DNA from: Patescibacteria group bacterium
GTDB lineage: Bacteria > Patescibacteriota > Patescibacteriia > Patescibacteriales > BM507
Direction of reading: 5' to 3'
NCBI GenBank assembly: GCA_027858235.1
Contig: JAQIDC010000003.1
Span: 1 to 34,341, forward strand
Length of the DNA stretch: 34,341 nt
In this document: positions 21,815 to 29,100 of the stretch, in pieces
Position numbering within the stretch: position 1 is the first letter of the stretch
Layout: each line of letters begins with the position of its first letter
Position numbers and translations under genes: made by a program
The notes under the pieces: model-generated
Told to the model about the DNA's origin: nothing
Database searches by the model: none
The model's input: only the letters and a program-made list of their open reading frames with translations

Positions 21815-22873
21815 ATGGATTTTATTACAAAATTAGAAGGAATTGAGATTTTAGGTAATTCTCTGTATTCCTACACTTCGGCAGCTATAGTATTTCTTGC
21901 AGTTTTGTTTGGGTTAAAGATTTTTAAAACTGTAGTTGTGGCAAGGATTTTGAAAATAGCTAAAAAAACCAAAAGCAATTTAGACGACATGATAATAGAG
22001 GCTATTGATGTTATACACTGGCCATTTTATGTATTAGTTTCTATAAACATTGCTTTAAAAACATTATCAGTTGGTGATTTTATAACAAAAATTATATATT
22101 ATTTATTTTTGATTTCCGTAATGTATTATGTAATTAAATTTTCAGAAAAATTAATTGATTACGGAACAGGTGTAATAATTGAAAAGAAAAAAGAAGGAGG
22201 TGGAGGAACTGGCATAATAAATTTTCTCTCAACATTGTCAAAAGTGAGTCTTTGGGTGATTGCTGTGGTTTTACTGCTTTCCAATCTGGGTTATAATGTC
22301 ACTTCTTTAATAGCTGGTCTTGGTATTGGTGGTATTGCTATTGCCCTTGCTTTACAAAATATTTTGTCAGATATTTTTTCTAGCGTTTCTATCTATTTTG
22401 ATAAACCATTTAAAATAGGAGACTTTGTTACTATTAATGGGTATTCTGGGACAATAAAAAAAATTGGAATCAAAAGTACTCGCATACAAGCGCTTCAGGG
22501 AGAGGAAGTAATAATGAGTAACAACGAACTAACGCAGGCTCAAATTCAGAATTATGGAATAATGGACAGGAGAAGAGTAGTTCTTGAATTAGGAGTTACA
22601 TATCAAACCAAATCCGAACAATTAAGGAAAATTCCAAATATGTTAAAGAAAATTATTGACAAGGCAGATAATGCAACCTTTGATAGATCTAATTTTAGTT
22701 CATATGGAGATTCGAGCCTGGGCTTTGAAACAGTGTTTTACATTGAGAGTTCAGACTACACAGAGTACATGAAAATCCAAGAGGAAGTAAATTTAGGAAT
22801 TTACGAAGAGTTCGAAAAAGAAAAAATAGAATTCGCATATCCAACTCAGACTTTGTTTATTGAGAAGGAATAG
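21815..22873 (+). CDS. MscS-family mechanosensitive channel
   Basis: A 352-aa small-conductance mechanosensitive channel, the membrane-tension valve that releases solutes on osmotic downshock. Hydrophobic helices lie at about 20-37, 72-110 and 140-160. The pore helix TM3 and following beta domain are clear: VTSLIAGLGIGGIAIALALQ near 168-187, then NILSDIFSSVSIYFDKPFKIGDFV, then GYSGTIKKIGIKSTRIQ and the N-N-E-L segment. The C-terminal alpha/beta domain follows to the end. Length suits the three-helix MscS type with a short N-terminal extension. It follows valS after the palindrome and has its own terminator at 22892. Glu and Lys in the linker are typical of the cytoplasmic face. Confidence 0.92.
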   Translation: MDFITKLEGIEILGNSLYSYTSAAIVFLAVLFGLKIFKTVVVARILKIAKKTKSNLDDMIIEAIDVIHWPFYVLVSINIALKTLSVGDFITKIIYYLFLISVMYYVIKFSEKLIDYGTGVIIEKKKEGGGGTGIINFLSTLSKVSLWVIAVVLLLSNLGYNVTSLIAGLGIGGIAIALALQNILSDIFSSVSIYFDKPFKIGDFVTINGYSGTIKKIGIKSTRIQALQGEEVIMSNNELTQAQIQNYGIMDRRRVVLELGVTYQTKSEQLRKIPNMLKKIIDKADNATFDRSNFSSYGDSSLGFETVFYIESSDYTEYMKIQEEVNLGIYEEFEKEKIEFAYPTQTLFIEKE

Positions 22874-22891
22874 TTTAGAAAGATAAGAAAA

Positions 22892-22923
22892 AAGCCGCTA
22901 TCGATGTTTTGATAGCGGCTTTA
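22892..22923 (+). terminator. Terminator of mscS
   Basis: AAGCCGCTATC (22892-22902), 8-base loop, GATAGCGGCTT (22911-22921), short T-run. It also sits just past the convergent gene at 22930. Confidence 0.85.
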
Positions 22924-22929
22924 TGTTTT

Positions 22930-23181
22930 CTAATAATCATCATCAGAGGATATTTCCTCAATCAGGATGTATCCATCTTCTTCTTCTTGATGAAATCCGG
23001 TGTAGCAAGACTGAAGCTCTCGCTCATCGTCAGGGAAAAAATCATCAGTAAGAGGTCCAAGAGCATTGTGTCCAAAAGTGGAATCTAGAGGAGCTTTCAA
23101 TAAGTTGTTACGAGGGTTGAAGCCTTCGGCATGGCGCCGCTCCCTGGGGCTTGGCTTGGGAATAAATGATTGTTTTGGCAT
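22930..23181 (-). CDS. Small acidic protein, unknown (83 aa)
   Basis: No family recognised. The ATG follows GGGAGGTAATT, a very strong ribosome site, so it is a real gene. The N-terminal half is basic with prolines (PKQSFIPKPSPRERRHAEG), the C-terminal half acidic (EEEDGYILIEEISSDDDY), with one Cys near residue 59. No signal peptide, no helix of membrane length. Second gene of a two-gene transcript, 50 bases after the 53-aa gene at 23232. Its charge polarity suggests a protein- or nucleic-acid-binding adaptor, but nothing more can be said. Confidence 0.7.
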   Translation of the reverse strand: MPKQSFIPKPSPRERRHAEGFNPRNNLLKAPLDSTFGHNALGPLTDDFFPDDERELQSCYTGFHQEEEDGYILIEEISSDDDY

Positions 23182-23231
23182 AATTACCTCCCTGGAAAAG
23201 TGTTTTAGAACACAATGTACTTAAGAAGAAA

Positions 23232-23393
23232 CTAGGCAAGAGCCCATTTATTGTTTCCGATTGGCCGAAAACGTGAGCGTGGTTCTTCTTTCTTAATAGC
23301 GGGGGTATTCATTTCTTGTAGCTTTTTTTTCTTTTCCAGAAAAATTTTTACTTCTTTTAAAAGGGCAGCTTCTGCTGTTTTTAAATTAAACAT
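23232..23393 (-). CDS. Small basic protein, unknown (53 aa)
   Basis: The ATG follows AGAAGGAGAACATC, a strong ribosome site, and the frame reads MFNLKTAEAALLKEVKIF, then a Lys-rich helix (LEKKKKLQE) and a proline/arginine tail (EEPRSRFRPIGNNKWALA) to TAG. It is basic and probably helical in the first 30 residues. Not recognised. First gene of a minus-strand pair with the 83-aa gene, driven by the near-consensus promoter at 23465-23493. Both small genes have unusually good ribosome sites for this genome, hinting at high expression. Confidence 0.7.
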   Translation of the reverse strand: MFNLKTAEAALLKEVKIFLEKKKKLQEMNTPAIKKEEPRSRFRPIGNNKWALA

Positions 23394-23464
23394 GATGTTC
23401 TCCTTCTTTTTGTCAGACCGAAATTGGCCATTTATTGTTGATAACGAAATTGAGTCAACTAATT

Positions 23465-23493
23465 AGCATAGCATAAATGCTGTATATTGTCAA
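23465..23493 (-). promoter_or_regulatory. Promoter of the two small minus-strand genes
   Basis: Minus strand: TTGACA (23488-23493), 17 bases, TATGCT (23465-23470). Leader about 65 nt. Confidence 0.75.
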
Positions 23494-23497
23494 GTGG

Positions 23498-23548
23498 TAT
23501 AATAGTTACTTCTCTATAATTAGTAAATTTAAGTTAATTTGCTATAAT
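23498..23548 (+). promoter_or_regulatory. Two extended -10 promoters before 23568
   Basis: TGGTATAAT (core 23498-23503) and TGCTATAAT (core 23543-23548), both extended -10 types without a good -35. The second would give a leader of about 13 nt. The first lies next to the divergent promoter. Confidence 0.5.
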
Positions 23549-23567
23549 ATCAATATAAACTAAATGT

Positions 23568-24632
23568 ATGAATGAAAATTTTAATATAAAACCCAAAAGT
23601 GTTGAAGAACAAGAATCTAGTAATGCTAACAAAGGTATTACTCGTCGGGGCTTTGTAAAGGGATTAGTGGGATTTGCTATAACCGGAGCAGTAGGAAAAA
23701 CTGTTGGAGATTTTTTTGAGGATGGTGAAAAAAACAAAGGAGAGAAAACAGAAAATATTACAAAGGAAGAAATATTAAAAGAGGTCGGAGTTGAGGAGAA
23801 TGATATTAACGAAAATGTCTCAAGGGAAGAGGAGGGAGAATTGAGTCAAGAACAAATTGACTTAAAAAAACTCACGAAACTGTTTATGGAAAAGTATCAA
23901 GAACTTTCATGTAAGCACAAATTTTTTCCAAAAGAAATATTTCATGATGATTTTTTTATTGCTACGCAACTACAAGAATCTGGCTATAAAACAGACGCAG
24001 AGTCTCATAAGGGTGCGGTTGGTTCAATGCAAAACATGGCAATATCAATAGTGGACGTGGTTAGGGGTTTGAATTTGCTGAAAAGAAGAGGTGAGATTGA
24101 ATTTGAGATTGAGGGTTTAAAAAAAGAAGACGAACTGGAACCAGAAAAACTAAAAAAAGCGATTAACCCCAAAAGAATACAAGAGATGATAGCAAAAGAT
24201 CAAAATTTGAGCAGAGCCTTGGGAAAACTATATTTTATGATGTTACATGGGGTGTATGAAGTGGATGAGAATGAATATGGTAAAGGAAATTATAAGGATG
24301 CTCAAGAAAAGCTACTGGCTTGTTATAATGGTGGGACAAAACAAAAAGATAGAGAAAAGCATGAATGGCCACCAGAATCTCGAAATTATGTAGAGAAAAT
24401 AGGCAACTATATGCAGAGACTAACAAACATTAAAGACGAAATGGACAGTAAAGGAATTCTGACTAATGATAATTACACGAGAATGATAATAGCAAGGAAA
24501 ATGGATGATCCTAGAATAAGCAAAACAAAATATTCAGCACTTAATAATTTTTTAATCCAGATTAAAGAAGAGGAGGATATTGTTAATGGAAAAGTCGGCT
24601 ACGATAAGATTAAGAGTATAATAAATATATAA
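23568..24632 (+). CDS. Tat-exported lytic transglycosylase-like protein
   Basis: 354 aa. Residues 25-31 (T-R-R-G-F-V-K) followed by a mild hydrophobic stretch (GLVGFAITGAVG) form a twin-arginine signal. An acidic/Lys linker covers about 50-95. The rest resembles an SLT-type lysozyme-fold domain: FFIATQLQESGYKTDAESHKGAVGSMQNM (129-157) with Glu137 as the catalytic acid, and LACYNGG...PPESRNYVEKIGNYMQRL further on, the usual end of the fold. It would cleave peptidoglycan glycan strands. The Tat route is unusual for this class and suggests folding in the cytoplasm. An insertion (about 165-210) separates the motifs. It is followed 21 bases later by a cysteine peptidase gene. No ribosome site. Confidence 0.82.
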   Translation: MNENFNIKPKSVEEQESSNANKGITRRGFVKGLVGFAITGAVGKTVGDFFEDGEKNKGEKTENITKEEILKEVGVEENDINENVSREEEGELSQEQIDLKKLTKLFMEKYQELSCKHKFFPKEIFHDDFFIATQLQESGYKTDAESHKGAVGSMQNMAISIVDVVRGLNLLKRRGEIEFEIEGLKKEDELEPEKLKKAINPKRIQEMIAKDQNLSRALGKLYFMMLHGVYEVDENEYGKGNYKDAQEKLLACYNGGTKQKDREKHEWPPESRNYVEKIGNYMQRLTNIKDEMDSKGILTNDNYTRMIIARKMDDPRISKTKYSALNNFLIQIKEEEDIVNGKVGYDKIKSIINI

Positions 24633-24653
24633 TCAAGAAAGGAGAATAGTTCA

Positions 24654-25367
24654 TTGAAAGTAAAAACATGTATATTGATTTTGATTTTTGTTGTGTCGGG
24701 CAACAATGTATTTGCTAGAACAAAAATAATTAAGGATGTTCCATACATTAACCAGGTAGAGGATGTAGATGAGTCGATGATTCTGGGGCACAATGCATGT
24801 GCGGCTACTGTTAGCGTGATGTTGCTAACTTATTATGGCATATTGCCAAAGCACGAGATATTCCCAGGTTATTATATTTATAGCCCCTACATTGGTTTTA
24901 CTGATAAGGAAGGAAATGACTATAGTCAAGATTTTGCTTATGATTTTGATGGGATTGGTAGTAGAAAGAATAAAGTCTATGGCGCTCATGGTTATATAGT
25001 GGGAAAATATGAAGGGAGCTGGCAAGCAGAGGTAGGGAATGTCATAAAATATTTAGAAAATAATGGCTTGGAAGGTGTGGAAAATACTAGTGAGAATATG
25101 TTCGAAAAGATTAGAAGGGATATTGATAAAGGACAGCCTTTAATAGCTCGAGCAAAGATTGATCAAAATGGCCATTATTTACTAGTAGTTGGTTATGACG
25201 ATGAGAAAAATGAAATTATTGTTCACGACCCATATGGAAATGCAAATATAGATTGGTTTAATACTAAAGCAGGAGGAAAGTATGTTAGCTATCCAATGGA
25301 TAACAACCTTGCCTCTTGGGTGTATGTTAAAATAGAATCAATATTGGAAATAAAAACAAAAAAATAG
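24654..25367 (+). CDS. Secreted C39-like cysteine peptidase
   Basis: 237 aa with a TTG start; GAAAGGAGAAT ends 9 bases upstream and a signal peptide follows (residues 1-21, cleavage after VFA), so TTG is well supported. The mature part has the papain-like C39 layout: VPYINQ (29-34), Cys49 in GHNACAATVSVMLLTYYG, His174 in NGHYLLVVGYDD and Asp192 in HDPYG. It would cleave peptides or cross-links outside the cytoplasm; some relatives process bacteriocin leaders, but there is no ABC transporter here. Partner of the upstream transglycosylase: one attacks glycan, the other perhaps peptide. Terminator at 25379. Confidence 0.85.
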   Translation: MKVKTCILILIFVVSGNNVFARTKIIKDVPYINQVEDVDESMILGHNACAATVSVMLLTYYGILPKHEIFPGYYIYSPYIGFTDKEGNDYSQDFAYDFDGIGSRKNKVYGAHGYIVGKYEGSWQAEVGNVIKYLENNGLEGVENTSENMFEKIRRDIDKGQPLIARAKIDQNGHYLLVVGYDDEKNEIIVHDPYGNANIDWFNTKAGGKYVSYPMDNNLASWVYVKIESILEIKTKK

Positions 25368-25378
25368 AATAATTATAC

Positions 25379-25404
25379 AGGTCGGCAATGTCGGCCTTTT
25401 TTTT
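25379..25404 (+). terminator. Terminator after the peptidase
   Basis: AGGTCG (25379-25384) and CGGCCT (25392-25397), one wobble, loop GCAATGT, T-run to 25404. The following AT-rich gap to 25570 holds nothing I can identify. Confidence 0.8.
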
Positions 25405-25575
25405 ATTTTTAAGTTTTAATTATCCACAGTGCAGTAAACATTAGAAGCACACTAATTATATATAAATTATACAAAAATATATTTTCTTTAAAATTAGCAC
25501 ATTATTGCAGAAGATAGCTATTTATTTTGTATGTACAATGATTATTGAAACTATAGATATTTTACCTTGGTATAT

Positions 25576-25583
25576 GGTATAAT
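25576..25583 (+). promoter_or_regulatory. Extended -10 promoter of the surface-protein locus
   Basis: TGGTATAAT with core at 25578-25583. No clear -35. Transcript start near 25590, giving a leader of about 80 nt with two direct repeats. Confidence 0.55.
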
Positions 25584-25605
25584 ACTAGTATAAAAATAAA
25601 TTTAT

Positions 25606-25620
25606 CGACCCTCGAGATTT
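25606..25620 (+). repeat. Leader direct repeat, copy 1
   Basis: CGACCCTCGAGATTT, identical to 25640-25654, spaced 34 bases apart. Contains the palindrome CTCGAG. Confidence 0.75.
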
Positions 25621-25639
25621 GATTCATAGACTACAATAA

Positions 25640-25654
25640 CGACCCTCGAGATTT
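25640..25654 (+). repeat. Leader direct repeat, copy 2
   Basis: Second CGACCCTCGAGATTT, ending 17 bases before the ATG at 25672. The pair lies downstream of the predicted start, so it may be a repressor site or RNA-binding site. Confidence 0.75.
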
Positions 25655-25671
25655 ACTAATATAAGTAAAAA

Positions 25672-26103
25672 ATGGAAAAAGGCAAAAAATTGATATCACT
25701 CAAGGAAGCAGCGGAGCTTTCTGGATATAGCTCTGACTATGTTGGACAGTTGATTAGGTCTGGAAAAATATTTGGTGAACAAACCTATTCTAATGTCGTT
25801 TGGATGACAACCGAGGATGCTGTTCTCGACTATAGGAACAACTCAAAAAATAAAAATTCAAAACAAGAAGGTATTAAAAAAGGTTATCTTCCTTCACTTA
25901 AGAGAAGGTTTTCAATTGAAGTAAATATATTCAGAGTATTCTTTAAAACTTTTAAGAGTGCATTTTTGGTTCTCCTCTTTTTGTTTATATCAGTAATTTT
26001 TCTGGTTTCCTATATTGCCTATATTTTAATTAACCCATCTACTTCAATTCAGAAAGATTTGGAAATTCAAAATTCTCAAGAGATAATAGATTTAAATTTT
26101 TGA
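25672..26103 (+). CDS. Membrane-anchored helix-turn-helix protein
   Basis: 143 aa. The N-terminal 50 residues form an excisionase/MerR-like DNA-binding unit: ISLKEAAELSGYSSDYVGQLIRSGKI (8-33), then a wing with VVWMTTEDAV. A basic linker (NNSKNKNSKQEGIKKG, then KRR) leads to one strong transmembrane helix (AFLVLLFLFISVIFLVSYIAYILI, about 97-120) and a short C-terminal tail. It could sit with its HTH in the cytoplasm and signal from the envelope. Directly precedes the giant surface proteins (18 bases), and its leader has two direct repeats. Stop is TGA. No ribosome site. A role in regulating the surface locus is inference. Confidence 0.78.
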   Translation: MEKGKKLISLKEAAELSGYSSDYVGQLIRSGKIFGEQTYSNVVWMTTEDAVLDYRNNSKNKNSKQEGIKKGYLPSLKRRFSIEVNIFRVFFKTFKSAFLVLLFLFISVIFLVSYIAYILINPSTSIQKDLEIQNSQEIIDLNF

Positions 26104-26120
26104 CCTTAATTTAGCTTCCC

Positions 26121-29100
26121 ATGCTAAACAATATTCGAAAGAAGAATAGTCCCCCAAACAAGCTTTTAAAGATATATTTAAAAGGTTTTTTTGTATTTGG
26201 TTTATTTTTTGTTTTGGTCCTTGGTTTTAGTCCAATTGATTTTTTACAAAGATATATTGGTGCTTTTGGTGGAGAGATGAGGGCTGTTTCTTTTTACGCT
26301 TCTAGTGGTAATACTTCGGTGCAATCAGAGGATTATTCTCTTGGATGGTGGGGAGGAGAAAATGTCTTAAATGAACCTCAAATTTCACCAAATGGTAGAT
26401 TATCTTCTTTTTCTGATACAAACTCTTCCTTCTATAATGGCGGAGATTTTTCCTTGCTTATTTCAGACTTCACTCTAAAAGGAGTGTCACTTCCAAGTCA
26501 AACAGAACCTGAAGTGGAATTTATGGAAATTAATGAAGATTCCTCCGAGGACTCTTTTTTGGAAGATGGATTAACAGAGCAGGGAGGAGAAGAAAGAGCT
26601 CATGACGAAAGTGAGACATCAACCACCACGGACGCGACTAGTACGGATATTTTGAGTAAAAAAACATTAGTAAATATTGCAAATGCTCAAGAAGATTCAG
26701 ATTTGTCTGTTTTGGGAGAATTTGATTCTGCAAAAATAATGATTTCCTTTGCTCTTGGTTCCTTGGAAGCAGACTCTAGTGGCGGAGGAGCTATTGTTCC
26801 TGTTGAAATAGCCACAAGCACTGCAAGCTCGAGCGATGACGAGATTGAGTCAAATGAAGACGAAATTGATGAAAATGTTATAGCAAGTTCAAGCGATGAG
26901 CTTGGTGACGATTCTTCGGAGAAAGATACGCCGGAAGAACAGACGCTTGAAGAACAGACGCCGGAAGAACAGACGCTTGAAGAAATAATTAAAGAAGATG
27001 ACGAAGAGATTATTCAGGATGTCGAAATTATCATCGAAGAAGAGGATATTTCTGAGGACTTTGAACAGAGTGTAGAAATAATCGAAAATGAAGAAGAGGC
27101 GTCTGTAATTAAAATTAAAGAAGAAGAGAAAACAGAAGAAGAAGTTGAAGATATTGTAGAAGAAATAGTAGCTCCGGTAGTGTCTGAACCAGATCCGGAG
27201 GTGGAGAATAGCGACGGGGATATAATTTCAAAAATATTTTCTGTTAAAAATGCAATCGCTCAATCAGACAGCCCAAAATTTGCTATTTGGTATTCAGTTA
27301 TGAGTGAGACTGGCGATGCTAGTACAAGTGCTTCTACAACAGGTCGAGAAATATGGGAAAAATTAGATACAGTTTATGACGACGATTTGTCTAATTATTT
27401 AAATGATGGATTCTTTTCTTATGATGCGCCTTTTCTTGAGTCATGGACTGACCTTGAAAATCTGAAAATAAAAATTGAAGGCCTCGCCGATGAACAAGCT
27501 GATTTTGTTTTGTATATTGATAGTATTTGGGTTGATATTGAATATGAGAAAGACCCCAACACTCCAGAACTTCCTGAAGAAAAAGAATTGCGTTGGGAAA
27601 ATATGCTCGAATTTTTATCAGATCAAAAAGTTTTTACTTTTGATGAAAAAGGAGAATTTCGATTTAAATATAATAAAAACAAAAAGACTTTAAGTGAGAG
27701 CTTTGGACTTTCTGGTTACTGGGATAGTGTAGATATAGAAGTTGAGATAGAAGATTTTAAAGGAGATATTTTAGAGCTTCCCCTAATAATAGTATTCGAA
27801 GAAGATGGAGAATTCTCTATTACTTTGCCGAGCTTGCCTAGAAAATTTAGACCAGGAGAATATAGGATTAAGTTTACTATTATCGATAGTTCAGGAGCCG
27901 AAACAGAAGAATTTGTTCTAGAAGAAAGTTTTTCTTGGGGGGTTTTGGCCATAAATACTGACAAATCTATTTACAAAATAGGTGACGAATCAGCGTTTAT
28001 TCAAATGGCGGTTTTAGATGAAGGTGGACACACCTTATGTGGGGCTGATTTGAGTTTAGAAATTATTTCACCAGATGGAGAAGTTCGAATTTTTGATACA
28101 AGTAATGACACAATAATTCAAAACGAATTTTGTGAGCCAGAAAATGTAATAACGAGTCCAGATTATTATACATATTTTCAGTTAGCAGGTGTTGGCACAT
28201 ATGAACTAAAATTAAAAGCAATTACCGAGAATGGAGTTAAAGAAATTACGGATAGTTTTAGGGTTGTTGAAGAAACTTCTTTTGATATATCGAGGATTGG
28301 TCCGACCAGAATATATCCGCTGGCTAATTATGAAATGAAAATAAATATTTTGGCTAGTGAAGATTTTGAAGGAAATTTTTACGAATACGTCCCTGACGGT
28401 TTTTACATAGTAAATCAAACCTTGAAAATTAAGAAAGCCTCAACGACGGATTTCGTTTTGTATAATAGCCAAGTATCAAGTAGCACAGAAGAATATATTT
28501 TTGATGAATTTGAAATAAACGACGAAAAAGAATTATCTTGGAAAAATTTATTAATTGAAGATGGCGATGAACTGGAAGCAGTTTATCTGTTTGATGCGCC
28601 AAATGTTTCACCGGAGTTATACTTACTTGGACCAGCAAGTATTGCAACCACTACAGAAGACAGACAATGGCAGATAGCTTCAGATGCTATAACAACCTAC
28701 CCCGGAACAGCTGGAATAAATGTAAACTGGACAGATCCAACATTTGCCTGGGATTCTAGTAACAACACTTATGCCACAAAAGCAATTCCTAAAAAGAATG
28801 TTGATGACTCGGCAAATTATTTACTTGTAACATCTAATACTGCTACGGATATTGGAGGGATCATTTCAAGCGTTAAAATCGCTGTTGAAGGATTTGTTGA
28901 AAACACAGCGATAACAACCTATGTTGTCCCCGTTCTTGGAGGAGCCGATGGTGGAATCTATACGATAACTGGGACAACCATGGGAACTACTGATAATGAT
29001 GTTCCAGTTTACCTAGATATTACATCAGAGATTGGGACTTGGACATGGGCGGATATTATTGGAATGGATATTAGGCTTTATGGTCAAAATAGTTCTAATC

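Noticed and set aside
25606-25654. Two spaced repeats as a CRISPR array
   Set aside because: Only two 15-base units, a single spacer and no cas genes in the window.
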